Source: Gnomoniopsis sp. IMI 355080 (lineage: Eukaryota; Ascomycota; Sordariomycetes; Diaporthales; Gnomoniaceae). From it: 64,000 nucleotides of DNA. The notes under the pieces were generated by a model, which was not told the DNA's origin, did not search any database, and saw only the letters and a list, made by a program, of their open reading frames with translations. This document shows positions 34,783-47,965 of this stretch, piece after piece (position 1 is the stretch's first letter; each line of letters starts with the position of its first letter). A program made the position numbers and the translations under genes. The stretch is taken from NCBI GenBank assembly GCA_027946555.1, contig JAPEVC010000095.1, positions 62,001 to 126,000 of the forward strand, read 5' to 3'.

Positions 34783-36617
34783 GATCGTAATTCGATCGAC
34801 GGACGGATGATATGAGTTTCGAGGCGGAGGAAGTTTTCCAGCAGTTGGTCTGATCGGGAACTGCTCTAATGTGTGGCAGTCGGCGTGGATGGAGGTGGAG
34901 GCTGACTGACTGACGTTCGCTATGATGAAGCGTTGAGGGAAGCTGGGAGCTTACTATTCGGGGACAGAGTGACTTAGGTAAGCACTGAAAAGACCAGGGT
35001 CCATACTGGTGAATATGTTACATCCATTCAGAGGGGGTGATGGGATTGATACTAGTCTCCTTCTCTTTCTCCCCCTCTGTGTATGGGCACATATCCAAAA
35101 TAAGAGTGAACTGAAGATCTGAACTTGCTTTATTAGGCAATTAGTTATACTGAGTATATTTGGCAACGTCGCCAGTTGCTGTGCAGCATAGGTAACTATA
35201 AGGGACTTTACTTGGGATATGGCAATTGATGTTAGGGGGAGCTAAAGAAAATGGGGTAGAGACTAACATCAAATGCCCCTGGACCGTCCAATTTCAAAGA
35301 CTGCAACTTGGAGGCCTTTCGGGCTCGCCAAGCTCTCCGCGGTCTTGCATGGAGTGCAAACGAAGCGAACCGCTTTTGTGGTTTGCCTTTTTGGTGGTGG
35401 ACGGGGGGTAATGGGGGGCCGCATGTGCAGGTGCAAGTTGTTGATGCCGAGAACTTCTGCTTTTGCTTCTGCTCTTGCAGAACCAACCCGACACACTTCA
35501 TATTTGGGTTGATTGGCCTGCACAGCACCAGCGCGGCCTGCTACAGAGTCTCATTACATGTTATATACAGTACAACAGACTGCAAGAAATTTACACTGGA
35601 GTCAGAAGGAGGACCAGGAGACGAGGCCGACGACTCGAGTCTAAGCCAAGCACCATCATCGCATAATCACCCACAGCAAGCATGCCATGATCTCGAGATT
35701 CTCATGCCAGCAATTCTTCTGCCAGACCATCTGCATTGACTCCCTTTTCTGCAAAATACAGTCTCGGGCAGCAAAAGTAGCCGTATTGCCTATTATTATG
35801 CTGCACCTGCCTCGATCCACCACCAAATCTCGACTGCAATAACGTCACATTCGAACTTGAGAGAACTGGTGGAACCCTGGCGAGTGGGAAGTGGAAAGGA
35901 GGCCCGTGGAAGATCCAAACTTTACCACCTAAACCACCTCCTCCTGCTCCCCATCCCATCCCACCCTCGGCGACACTCCCCAATTGCGCCCAAGCCGCTC
36001 CGTCCAACACCGAACCCGAGCTCCCAGCTGTCGAACGCACAGCATCGCATCCTCATCCCCTTCGCAACCAAACTATTCCTATCCACCTTCCAACGGGGGA
36101 CACGACCACGTCCCAGAGCCGCATCTATTTCCATTTTGTTCCCGGACACCCTCACACAGGTTGGCGGCCGTCAAGGCCTAGCGCATCGCCTCCTCGACGA
36201 CACGCTCCTTACCTAACCACAAACACCGTCACTGCCATCTCTATCTCCGGACGCACGACGAGTAAGGCTCTCCGAGCTCCACCTTTTCCCTTTCCCTCTC
36301 CCCCCTTGCTGCCCTCTGTCGCCCGCATCAATCGTGGCATGGTGCATAGCCGCGTACGTAAGGCGCTGGAGCCCATATTCGGATTGCTGCTGCTGCTGCT
36401 GCGACAAAAGGCCGCTCCCAATCATCGAAACATAGCGATCCAAGGACAGGGGGCCACAATCGCTCTGTCGCTGCACTCCCGCCTCTCATCAAACTCCGAT
36501 GGGCACCTATGCATTGCCTGTGCTGACAACAGCTCTTTTTGAATCCAGCATTCAACGTACATCCACTTCCCGTCGACCCCGGACGACGACGACTCATCCC
36601 CTACCTCGCTGCCAATC
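34783..36617. other. Divergent intergenic and long 5' leader
   Basis: About 1.8 kb between VMA3 (-) and the Rho GEF (+). The right half (35.85-36.6 kb) is pyrimidine- and C-rich, typical of a fungal promoter/leader, and contains a uORF at 36339-36542. A five-unit CTG repeat is at about 36387-36401. No protein gene is supported; the plus-strand frame at 35.3-35.7 kb lacks an ATG start. Confidence 0.5.
36339..36542 (+). promoter_or_regulatory. uORF in the Rho GEF leader
   Basis: ATG-initiated frame of 67 codons ending 75 bp before the Rho GEF ATG. The CTG repeat is read as a run of leucines (FGLLLLLLR). Whether it is on the mRNA is unknown. If so, it could reduce translation of the main frame, but it may be chance. 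Confidence 0.35.
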
Positions 36618-39600
36618 ATGGCAGACTACCAACACCAAGAACGCATGCCCCCCTCGAGAAGACCAGAAGAGTACGGCCAATACCAACAACGGAATGCTGC
36701 CTATAACAACATCTTTGGCGCCCCTCCTGGTCCTGGGCGTTCTCAGACCATGACCTCCTCTTCTCCCTCACCCGCGCAAATGCACGCCGACCGCACGCAG
36801 ACCATGAACTCCATGTCACGACCGCCACCTCAAAGATCTCCTCCCGGCCCCGGCTACGAGCGGACCCGAACAATGGATACGAGCATGGCCAATGGCTATT
36901 ACCAGGGACAGAGATCAATATCAGGAGGCTCACAGGCCCCATCTCAACAGTATCTGCAACAACAACGTCAACCCCAGGGGCCACCGGGTCGCTACCCACC
37001 AGGCGCACCGATACCTCCCAGATTCGATCAGAGGGGTCCGCCGCCTGGCGCATACGGTGCTCGAAATCCCGCACAGAGGTTTTATCAGAACGGTGCTGGG
37101 CCTGCTCCTGCTCTCAACTCTGACCCATATCGCTCACAATCTCTTGCTGGTCCTCCGAGGCAGCCGATGTACCAACAGCCTCAAGCCCCAGTCCAGCCCC
37201 AGTATCAAGGCAACTCACCCGCACCCGCCCAGCCCTTCCGAAACTCGCCCTACAGCGCAAATTCTTCTAGAACAACAGCCCAGGGTAGAGTTGTACCAGA
37301 GCGACAAGATGAGCGGTCCATGACGATGACTGGCTACCCGAGCTACGAGCGAGATGCGCATCAGACCATGAGCGGAAGGGTAATACCGAACAGGAGGGTG
37401 CCCTCAGTCGAAGTCTCCCATACACAGGATGCTTACAATGGATATAATGGATTCCCACCAGCTCCGGGTGCGCAGACAAGATCCAGCGTGCAATCTTCGA
37501 ACAGCAGTGACAGCGGGCGAACCATGTCCATGGCTTCGACTATCGCACCGTCTATCTCAGAACGCTCCGATGCCACCACCCTCGCACACCGACCGTCCAT
37601 GAGTCGCTCTACGGTGGAAGGAGAGCGTCCGTTGACAGCCAAGATACGCCCACCACTCGTATACCCCGCACTACTATCTCGAGTCGGCGAATGCTTCAGG
37701 GAAAAGATCATCACAGGCGACCGAACCAAGAACGAATTGACCTACAAGAATGCATTCAGCGGCTCAGAAGCTGTAGACGTGTTATCCTATATCATCAGGA
37801 CAACTGACCGGAATCTGGCGCTTTTGCTTGGCCGAGCGCTAGACGCCCAGAAGTTCTTTCACGATGTCACATATGAGCACCGACTTCGAGACTCGGCCTC
37901 AGAGATGTACCAGTTCAGGGAAACAATGATGGACGAGGATGCAGACAAGCCAGTGGACGGTGTTTTTGTGCTATTATCAGAGTGCTACTCCCCTACCTGC
38001 ACCAGGGATCAACTGTGCTACTCGATTGCATGCCCGCGACGTCTAGAACAAGTTTCGAGGTTGAATTTGAAGATCGGTGCCGGCCTAAAGAAGGACGAGG
38101 CTCCTCCAGATGATGATGCTGTGGAACAGACCGACGAACAGAAGCTGTGGATCAACAGTGTTCCAAAGGAGGTCGCCGATAGCGTGACTGAAAAGGAGAA
38201 GAAAAGACAAGAAGTTATATCGGAAATTTGCTACACGGAACGGGACTTCTGCAAGGATTTGGAATATCTTCGTGACTTTTGGATCAACCCGCTACGATCT
38301 AAGGCCTCACCAATTCCTCCTCAGCGGCGGGAAAAGGTCGTGCAGTCTATATTCAGCAATATTATCGATCCGCCGAGTATCCATTCGGTCAGCTCAAAGC
38401 TCGCTAAGGGTCTGACGGATCGACAACAGGCTGGCCATGTGGTACGAAATGTTGGAGACATCTTCCTGGAATGCGTCCCGGCCTTCGAGCCATTCATCCA
38501 GTACGGTTCCAAACAGCTCGAAGCCAAGTATGCGTTCGAGAATGAGCGGTCTACCAATCCCAACTTTAGTCAATTCGTCGACGAAATAGAAAGGCGGAAA
38601 GAGTCGAGAAAGCTGGAGCTGAACGGATACTTGACAAAACCCACGACGAGATTAGCCCGCTACCCTCTCTTGCTGGAGAATATCCTCAAGTACACCGAGG
38701 ACGGCAACCCTGATAAAGAGGATATCCCGAAGGTTTTAGTAATGGTCCGCGAACTCTTGACAAGAGTCAATGCCGAGTCTGGAAAGGCTGAAAATCGTTT
38801 CAACTTGCGGCGTCTGCACGACCAACTGAAGTTTCGACCGAATGAGAGGGTAGATCTCAAGCTTACGGAGGAGGGTCGTGAGTTGGTATTCAAGAGCAAC
38901 TTCAAAAAGTCGCCAACAGAGAACAACGAAATCACAGCCTACCTCTTCGATCATGCTGTTTTGCTGGTGAGGATCAAGCAGGTCGGGAAAGCAGAAGAAG
39001 TCAAGGCATACCGTCGGGTAAGCGTGATTCCGTTCTCTCAGAGATAATGTGCTTACTAGTCTGCAGCCAATACCACTCGAGCTTCTGTCGATAAGAGAGA
39101 TGGAGGAAGTGATCCCGGCGTCGGGTGTCAGACGGTCCACATCGAGCTTGCTGCCCAACATCCGGGCCGAGAGCGGCAAGAAAGGCGACGGGTGGCCGAT
39201 CACGTTCAAGCACATGGGAAAGAATGGGTACGAATTAACACTCTATGCATCCACCCAGACTGGCCGGCAGAAGTGGCTCGAGTTCATCGACACCGCACAA
39301 CAGAAGTTGAGAGCTCGAGTGGACTTCCTCAATACGACAATCCTGTCGCAGGCATTCTTCACAGGGACGAACAAGGTCAATTGTGTTGCTCCATTTGGTA
39401 AGCAAAGTCTGGTTTTTGAATCTGTCAGACCTCCGCTAACAGCATGAACAGATGGTGGTAGAAAGTTGATATACGGCACCGATGCCGGGATTTACGTTTC
39501 AGATCGCAAGTCAGGCGGTCAGCCACGCAAGATACTGGAAGCAACAAACGTCTCCCAGATCGATGCCCTGGAGGAGTACAATCTCCTCTTAGTACTCTCC

Positions 39601-40525
39601 AACAAGTCGCTTATCTCGTACAACTTGGCAGCTCTGGACCCCAACGAAGCTGCGCTCTCCAAGAAGCCCAAAAAGATTCAAAGCCATTGCAGTTACTTCA
39701 AGGCAGGAATCTCCATGGGCAGACACTTGGTCTGCTGCGTGAAGCCTACTACACTGTCGACTACGATCAAAGTATACGAGCCCAACGATGCCATGTCCAA
39801 GAGCAAGAAGCAGAAGGGCTTCAGCAAGATGTTCAACGCCGGGCAAGATGAACTTAAGCCGTTCAAGGAATTTTACATTCCTACTGAGTCCACATCCGTC
39901 CACTTCCTGAAGTCGAAGCTCTGTGTGGCGTGTGCGCGTGGTTTCGAGGTTGTCTCCCTTGAGACCTTGGAAACACAGTCGTTGCTTGACCAGGCCGACA
40001 CCTCGCTGGACTTTGTTGCACGCAAGGAAGGTGTCAAGCCAATTCACATCGAGCGTCTTAATGGCGAATTTCTGCTCAATTACTCTGAATTCTCGTTCTT
40101 CGTTAATCGCAACGGTTGGCGAGCAAGACCTGAGTGGAAGATCGACTGGGAGGGCACACCACAGAGCTTTGCACTCTCCTACCCGTGGATCCTCGCCTTC
40201 GAACCCAGTTTTATCGAGCTTAGGAATATCGAATCTGGTGCGGTGCACATTGTACCCCATAAGAATATTCGCATGTTGCACAGCAGTACACACGAGGTAA
40301 GCTCCATGTATCATGACAAAGCCAAGGTTTGATGTTGGAGTTTCATGACTAACGTTGTAACAGATCTTGTTCGCTTACGAAGACGAGAAGGGCGAGGACG
40401 TCGTCGAGGCCATGGACTTCTGGAAGAGTCAGCAACGCAAGAGCGTCATGCCCGATGGTAACGCAGAAAAACTGGGTCAGCTGGTATCACCGACCGGCAG
40501 CTATCATTCGAGAGTCGCGCAATAG
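36618..40525 (+). CDS. ROM2: Rho1 guanine nucleotide exchange factor
   Basis: Activator of the Rho1 GTPase in cell-wall-integrity signalling, at the plasma membrane/cortex. 1245 aa in four exons: 36618-39017, 39067-39397, 39452-40296 and 40364-40525 (acceptors CTGCAG, ACAG, ACAG; GACTAAC branch before the last). Order of parts: disordered Pro/Gln/Ser/Tyr-rich N-terminus to about 330; DEP domain at about 344-435 (VGECFREKIITGDRTKNELT); RhoGEF/DH domain at about 529-720 (EVISEICYTERDFCKDLEYL, LARYPLLLENILKYTEDGNP); PH domain at about 740-905; and a citron homology (CNH) domain at about 905-1225 (KLIYGTDAGIYVSDR, PWILAFEPSFIELRNIESG). This order is that of Rom1/Rom2. The last 30 residues are not conserved-looking. 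A long leader with a uORF precedes it. Confidence 0.95.
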
Positions 40526-41167
40526 CATTTCGAGGGCAATGTTACAGGCTGCCTGTTCACGATCTTACTTCTCTTGTGGTGCAACCGGCTATTGGAACAT
40601 GTTACGCACGCCTGTTGCCCGAGTCACCGGCCCAGCAGTGAACAATGGGTCGATGGTCATCGGTTCGTCGAGTATTGCAGCGCGGCAAGCTGTGGATCGA
40701 GCGGCCACATGCGCCATGGGCTTCAGACCATACTGTTGTCTTCAGGTACCGACAGCATTGCAGAAGTACACTTGGACGGCCGACTCTTCAAATCTGTCAC
40801 GATCATCACCCCTTTTTGGAGCCACCGAATGGCACAGAAGGACAAGGCCAAAGATGCAGGGTCGTCAGAGCCGTAGCGCAGCCGGCGAAGTTCGGCTATC
40901 AGGTACGGTGAAGCCGGGTTGGATGATAATGGTAGCCGGCCCTGGTATCTACAAAGCGAGAGCGGACATAAGAGAGGTGAGACTACGGCTGATGATGACA
41001 GAGACTATTTAGCGGTACACATCCGCGCAATGTCGTTTTGTTTTGAATTTGTGTACAAGAGGGTGAAACTTTCGCGGCGAGCGTATGATGGGATCTCATG
41101 GCCGTATTCATCAATCTCAGCGCTATTTGTGGGAAGGAGTATTTTTCTGCTTGAACGCCGCCATATG

Positions 41168-41192
41168 TTTTTTTTTTCTTTTCTTTTTTTTT
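41168..41192. repeat. T-rich run
   Basis: A T-run broken by two C residues, about 640 bp past the Rho GEF stop. Simple sequence. Confidence 0.9.
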
Positions 41193-44100
41193 GCCCCTTC
41201 CCTTGCGGGCAGAGAGACAGCCAGCCAGCAAGCAAAGCATGAGTGTCCGGGTGGGATGGTATTCGTCTAATGGCATCATATGCGAGGGATGGAATGGTAG
41301 TCAGATTCTGAAGCCGAGCTTCGGTCATCAAATGATCTCCTCGTGCTCATTTACATGCATTCTCTTCAAAGGCGGTGTCTCTCCTACTATGCATTTCTGT
41401 AATTGTGACAGCTGCCCGTTTAAGTAGTGGCCGGACCACAGTCTCTCCGGATCGAGTGACTCACAGGTCATCTGCTGTGGGGATTGGCGTTCTTGTCTTA
41501 TACCGCAGGCGAGCGCTCCGGCGACTTTGCTATGAGAACGGTCCTCGACAATCGGTGCAGGATGTTGCCTTATGTGACGACGACGCAGGCCCCGCACCGC
41601 ATGCCAGACGTGTCATGTGAGAGCTGACGGACATTTTGATTGCTTTAGGGTGCATCAGACTTTATGTATCCGTGGTATGTTGCCCTTGAATCTTCTCGTG
41701 GCTAGGCTCCATTGTTACCTATTTTCTGCATGATAGAGACATTCTGAGAGCACGGTTACATATACGAGCCTTGAGAACATGACTGGGCAGTAAATGTATC
41801 GGCTGGCGCAGCATCCCATCTTGGTCGCTCTTAGAACCATTGATGTTTCGCTGTCCTTACCCTTCCTGTGAGATGGTCTCCAGCACAGCATCGAAAAGTA
41901 TATTCGTAGATGATGCTGTGTAGCGGATGGAAAACATGGTACTGTGTTCCTATGTATGCTACCGGACTGTTCCTGAGTCACTGCGGTTCATTCTTAAAAG
42001 CAATATCGATACGTCAACTTGGATCTCACAAACCATATTTGACCCGTCTTCTGGGCTTGGGTCGTTGCCAATCTAGATACTTTCAATCTACATGAACACA
42101 AATTGACCAAGCTCCTAGTGCTGAGAAGCCCTGTAGGGAATTGACTTTTGGTTTACAGTTGGCGCACAAGTCAGGGTCAGGCAATAGGGGTTTATGGTCC
42201 CTCAGGAAAACGAAGAACCACGCAACAACTAGTCGTTACTCTGCCAACAATGGAATGCTCTTCCAAGGCTCGCACATAAGATGAAGCGTACTTATCTATC
42301 CACAATTCTGCTTTTAAGACTTCTCTCTATTACTAGTTCCTTTGCCTCACCATGGATAGTATCAAACCTTGCCACAAATCTACCACCACACCGTATCGAT
42401 CTTCACAAGCCTAACACGTCACGGTGTATATGACCTTGACAATGACGGCTTTGCATAGCTAATCGACGTTTTCAGCCCTCTCCCGATCCCCAGCAGAAAG
42501 AGAAGCTGTTTGAGATAGAGTTCGGTTTGAGAAGGCTCTCCATCGCGCTGATTTTGCGCAGTATTATTAGTGTGGGGATGAGGGAAACTCAACTTGTGTG
42601 CATACGAGTCGGGCAAACCCTATGTACAAGGTCAATTCCGCAAGTTTGAGATCATCAAAGCAAGCGCGCGGACGTTGGTAAATGGTTTGAAGTTCCAGAT
42701 TTGTAAAAGACCAAGCTGTAGGTAGACACCGTGCAAGCATGTTTTCGAGCAAAGACTACCTTGTAAGTTCAACTTATGCATACTGATTAGGAATGAGTGA
42801 ACTAAAGAAGGTTAGAGACATCCGGCGAGTTCGGCCAAAAGCAAATCTTATCATGCTCTAAAGGACTTGCACGTGCTAGTGACTACTATCGCAAGATATA
42901 CCTGCATGGTTGAATGAGATGTTAGAATTGCCCTTGGAAACCCGTCCCTTACGTCCACTATGTTCAAGTTCTCTGGACCAGCCATGAAGCATGACTCTCT
43001 ATGCTGAGAGTATGTGATGTCCGCCGACCTAAATACTAGAGAGTTTGAGATATTGGAACTGTGCCCGTGAAGGGTAAGCACTCCTCCTGGACGACCTCGG
43101 GACCTAGCTCTTTTAAGCCAGGCTGTTGACATGGCGAACCAAATAAGCGCTCTTCACACTTGAAAGCATTGGATCTCATCTGAAAGGAGCCCCAAAGAAT
43201 ACATTTTGTCCGTAGCTGTTTCATGATCTAGCTTGTTCCCCACGGAGCCTGGGTGCTTGACGATCCTCGGACGCAGGGTCTAAGATCAACAACACCAGAC
43301 GACGATGTGGAGGGTTCCGATCTTAATTAGGAAACTTTGTCACCGTGCGTTTTTCGTCCGACAGAGAAAGCATACCAATTCCTTGCAATATAGGAGTTAT
43401 CATCGCAGAGATCCGTCGCACTAGAAATGGCCAGGCCGTGGGCTCGGGTCACTTGAGGTGTCGCGGTCCGGTAGTACCCGACACAACTGTTGTGTAGACG
43501 GCTGCGGATCATACAAACGATATAAAATGTTGGAATTGGAAGGCTATTTCAGGACGCCCATTGAATGCCTCATTCTGGGAAAGAACTACAGCAAAGCAGG
43601 CTTACCGTGCTACCGGCGCCGTCCCGTCTGGGTATCGAGGATCTTATGATTTACTTGTCAGGCATAAGAGGTTGCACATCATGTCTTGGAACCATGCCAC
43701 ATTTCGTCTGATGTTTGAGATAATAGACGGCTAAACAATCAGACCAGGGGAGACGATACCTTCGGTCTGAGGAGTTGAGTAATAAAGCCGGTCATCTAAT
43801 TCGTCGTGGCTAGAGGTGATATGCGAAGATCCGGGATGTTACGCAAAAAAGAAAATAGAACACCAAACGCCGGAGCCAAGGACAGTGACTCGAGTCAAGC
43901 CGGGCCTCTATGAAAGTCTAAAGGCTTCAACACCTCGACGACCATATGCAGAGCCTGACTGAGCGTGGACGAGGAGGTGGTGTCACCGGGTAGTTGATTG
44001 GAGCACGGAAGTTGGCTGAAGAGGTTGGATCATCGTCCGATCATTATGCATACCTAGTATGGTACAATGAGGCACCACGCTAGGTAGGTATGTCCTGGCC

Positions 44101-44453
44101 CCTGGCTTGCCGAGTCAAGGCCGCTGGAGATCTATCAACCTTAAATTTTGTACGAACATAGGGCTAGGTCCTACGGGATGCCGGTCCGTAACAATGCAAG
44201 TGGCAAGTGTCTAGACTCATGAGTGGTCGGATTGCAAGGGAAGGAGAAAACAAATTGTCGTGAAGTGGAGTAGGGAAAGCGACTCGCACAGGTGTTTCGT
44301 TTCAACCACACACTTGGGAACTGTGCACGTATCAAGATGGAACGTACAATGCTAGGGCACTATTCGTATAACCCATCTGCTTACATACCGGCTACTAGGT
44401 AACGAGATCTCCTGTGTCGTGGATGCGACACATGGCCAAACAATCCGAAAAGA

Positions 44454-44943
44454 TTACGAGCTGAAAATCGGGGCGGTCGTCCAAATGAGATAATGTAACC
44501 GATGGCCAAGCTCTGGCATCCGAAGTACCGCTGAAGCCTGGACTCGTATGAAATTCCTCTGTTCCAAGGTTTCCATCGTAGCGGAGAGGAGATTAGGAGG
44601 GAACATCCTCGACAGCGGAGCGGGCGGCGGGACGCTGTCTGTCCTGTTGCCACCTAAAACGAGAGAATTTCCGGATTCTGAGTCGATATTTGCTCCATTG
44701 CCTTGCTCGGAGCTCATACCAGATGGGGTTTCCGTTCGTCTTGCGCGCTGAGCCCGCACAGAAAGAGCCGCAGCCAAGTTTTCCAGCTCAGGTTCCCGGG
44801 CTTTCTTGGATGTTGCCTTGGATGGAATCCGGCCGTGATTTCTCATCCAATGCGACAAGGCACTTTGCGCTGTGTTTGTCGTAGTATGTTGTGCGTAGAG
44901 TAGCTGTCGTGTCAATACAACGCAAGAAGGCTCGGCAACCTAT
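44454..44943 (-). other. Coding-like open frame, unplaced
   Basis: A minus-strand frame of about 160 codons opens just after a TAG at a possible acceptor (CAATAG, exon from about 44943) and runs to TAA at 44454. Its content is varied, with little low complexity (SHWMRNHGRIPSKA, ENLAAALSVRAQRARRTE, MFPPNLLSATMETLEQRN). The first in-frame ATG is 25 codons in. No donor/acceptor pair gives a convincing upstream exon, and no family is recognised. It may be an exon of an unresolved gene or chance. Confidence 0.2.
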
Positions 44944-45141
44944 TGACCCGGGTGCTGCTTTACTTATGCCACGAAGTGCTCAAGGTTCCTAGAGATTCTG
45001 GCCAGCTTCGAAAATATAGTAACGAGTAGCTATTGGACTATGACGCCGTGGATTGCGCCGACTCCTCAGCTGAACCAAATATCAGCTGGCACTTTGCGTG
45101 CTTCTCGGTCCAACTTTCATGGATGTGACCTTGATGGAAAT

Positions 45142-45169
45142 TGCGAGATCTTCGATGCGAGATCTTCGG
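45142..45169. repeat. 14-bp direct repeat
   Basis: TGCGAGATCTTCGA is followed immediately by TGCGAGATCTTCGG. Two tandem copies in a non-coding region. Confidence 0.9.
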
Positions 45170-47649
45170 TCGAATGCAATCCGAATTATTGTACATCACA
45201 TTTTGAAATAGCGTGCAAGACCGCCATGGCAAATAGCGAACGCATAGGCGCTATCTCGAAGGTTGCCATATCTAAAACCGTCGTCTGTACAACGCAGAGC
45301 CGCTGAAAATCTACGGCCCGGGAGGTACCATGCCAGTTGGATGTGTTAGCAGTGTTGAACATTGGACATGCCCGTAGCGGAGAGGTTCTAGGCCCTACTT
45401 GCCTGGATGCCATCAGTACCAGCCACCATGACAGTCCCGAACTTGACAGACGGGACGTTGATGCATGGTAGAGCCGCTAGTGTGTCCCGGAAATGCTGCT
45501 TCGTTGGTCATTGGCGACAGCTGGGTGGTTAGGCGGGCATGCTCAGGATCCCAGCACCTCCGCAGACAGCGAGTGTTACAGGTTGAGCTTCTCCCTTCGA
45601 GAAGGCGGAGGCGCAACACAAACGCTCCAGTCAACACCCAGATGCCCGGGATGTGACCGCCATCTGTTCTTGATCGAACCCAATTTGTGATTCGACCTCT
45701 GCAAGATGGCTCTAGACCATAACAATTGAGAGCTTTTGGACCAACAAGCAGGCCAAGATCGGGTTGCATCGCCTAAATCTGCTGCACAGGGTTTGGCGGC
45801 GATGTATCGTTGCCAGACATAAAAGGGTGACTCAGCGGTGTTGTCAGCAATGTATTCTTAGGAACAGCCGTCGTGGACGAACAAAGTACCGAGTGTCACA
45901 GACCGCAAGCTGGTAAGCCGGATGCAGACCACCAGACAAGCGTTCGTGCTAATAACCGTCACCCATCCCGTTTCCATGCGCGGAGCTTTGATAAGGCTAG
46001 TAACGTCTCTAACGTCGCGCCAGGTTACACTTTGTGGACAACCGAAGACCAGACAAATTCTCGACTCGTCCACTTAGGCTGTGGCTTGGTGTCAAGAACA
46101 TGACCGACTCGTGATTGACATGGCCTGTGGGCGTGGCTGCATGAGCCCTTCTTGTGTTCCCCGCCCCTCGCAGGCAGCCCACGGACATGGCAGAAACACC
46201 ATGGCAACATGCAGCGGCCATGGGGAAACATCATCCACGGCCTCAGACATGCGGCTCCCTGTGAGTGGCTCACGGACATGGCTGGTTGGAAGTTCGGAAC
46301 CACAGCCCGGACAGGTACCACTGTACCAATTGGCTGCGCGCGGCAACGGGCTTGTAGGGTTGAGCCTGGTATTCCGGATAATGGTGTCTCGCTCGCAAGC
46401 GTCCCAGCCCGTAGACCAATGCATTGCCGTGCGGCCCTTATCGGTCCAATTTTGGGCCTTACAACCGTGCAGAGAAGGAGGATACCAAATAACTCGACCT
46501 CTATTCTCGGCAAGGTTACCGACGAAACTTGTCGCGGAACCTTTTGTGGGAAAAGCAGGGCCCAAAGTTTCGACCGTGACATTGATAGTCGCATCGGGAC
46601 AGGTCCCCGGTGCGCAAATCAAGATAGGTAGGCAGGTAGTGAACCGCCTTGATCACGGCACAAAGGACGCCAATATGCAATCAGGCAATCCGGAGAGGTG
46701 CTATGGACGGAATTCCTGACGTTTGTGTGCGGCAGCATGTCTCATTTCCAAGAATCATACTTACCCGTAACGTCTGGCGTTGCCGAGCATTCCTCGGTCC
46801 GGGTCATATTAGACGGTACTTGTTGGGCCGGATTCACAGCCTCCTGATGAAATAGATTATCAACCGGATATTTTTGAATCGGCAATGCGGGACTTAGTGG
46901 CCAGCGACACTTGCGTGAGTGTTCCAGAACAATACGAAGACAATGATGTGATGGACAGGTGTATCTATTCACGGGCAAACTTCGTGTAGGCGACTGTCCA
47001 CGTACCACTCTTCGCCTCAGCCACGCCGGCATTGTCACTGGGCAGTGGGATTTTCTATGGAGACGCTACAACATGTCAAACGGGGAGGATACTTGTCGAG
47101 TGGAGGCTAGGGCGAGGGAGGGCGCCTAGACTCCCGGTCGTGCATGCATCTCGTCAAACGTGGTCAAACCCTGGACTGCTGGGACCTAATGGCAGGGTAC
47201 AAAGCTTGAGCTTGACTTTCCGAACATGATTTGCGAATTATGGCCGCTATGCTTTTGACCTGGTCTCCCTGGCATTCGACCATTGACTGGCCTCTCAAAG
47301 TAGCTAGGCGACGCTTTTTGCTGGGAAAGACTGAGAAATCTACTTCTCCTCCCTTGAGACGGGCGAAAAATATAAAGGGACGAGGGACTGATGATCTTTG
47401 CCACATTCTTGTTCCTCTCCCATTCCCGTGTTCTATCTACACTCAATACAAAGAAAGCCTCGAATATCTGTACAGTATCCTTGTGGTGATCTTCCCATCA
47501 TCTCTTTGTCTCCGGAACAGGCTACTTCGCACATCGCCACCATCACGACCCAACAAATCTCTGAAATCCCCACAACCCGCCAGAGTTCGACTCTTTCCAA
47601 ACAACTCGAACCAAACCCAACCCAAACCAAACCACCACACAGTTTCACA

Positions 47650-47965
47650 ATGTCTTCATACTGCGCAAACTACTACGTATGTTGTTCGAACCCTTCGGAC
47701 TTTTGCCGAACTGTGTGCCAAATGACGATACTAACGCTCATCATAGGGCTCCGTCAACTGCCACAACGTTGTCGGCCGTTTTGGAGACCGCTGCAAGCTC
47801 TGCTTAGCCCTCAAGAGCGGCGCCTCTATGAGTGACGGCCTGCTTCCCGAGGATGCTCACCGAGGAAAGGGCTCGAGCGTCGAGGCACCAAGGAAAAACC
47901 ACTACCGCTCCCACGACTCCTCGAACAGAGCTCTACGGGTGGATTCATCTCGCCACCGGGCCTGA
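47650..47965 (+). CDS. Small Cys-containing hypothetical protein
   Basis: Unrecognised protein of 81 aa from two exons, 47650-47676 and 47747-47965; the intron (GTATGT, CTAAC branch, CATAG) joins MSSYCANYY to GSVNCHNVVGRFGDRCKLC in phase 0. Four cysteines (residues 5, 13, 26 and 29) form C-X7-C-X12-C-X2-C, a spacing that could bind one zinc ion. The remaining half is Ser/Arg/His-rich and basic. The compact CANYY...RFGDRCKLC head gives it a conserved look, but I cannot name a family. A pyrimidine/AAC-rich leader and a TATA-like TATAAA about 280 bp upstream support a real promoter. A frame at 48141-48411 might be a further exon or a separate gene. Confidence 0.6.

Larger units (their letters stand above)
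40526..47649. other. 7-kb gene-poor interval
   Basis: The longest gap in the window. No gene is supported. It contains a pyrimidine run (41168-41192), a 14-bp direct repeat (45142-45169), a minus-strand coding-like frame (44454-44943) and a block at 46.09-46.62 kb that is open in four frames. No transposase, reverse transcriptase or terminal repeat was recognised. Base composition is not extreme. Confidence 0.5.

Noticed and set aside
35308..35739. 143-codon plus frame with Cys/Phe runs
   Set aside because: No ATG start, starts at TTG, and overlaps equally open minus frames; no support.
40455..41012. 185-codon plus frame after the Rho GEF
   Set aside because: Overlaps the last GEF exon in another frame and starts there; no family content.
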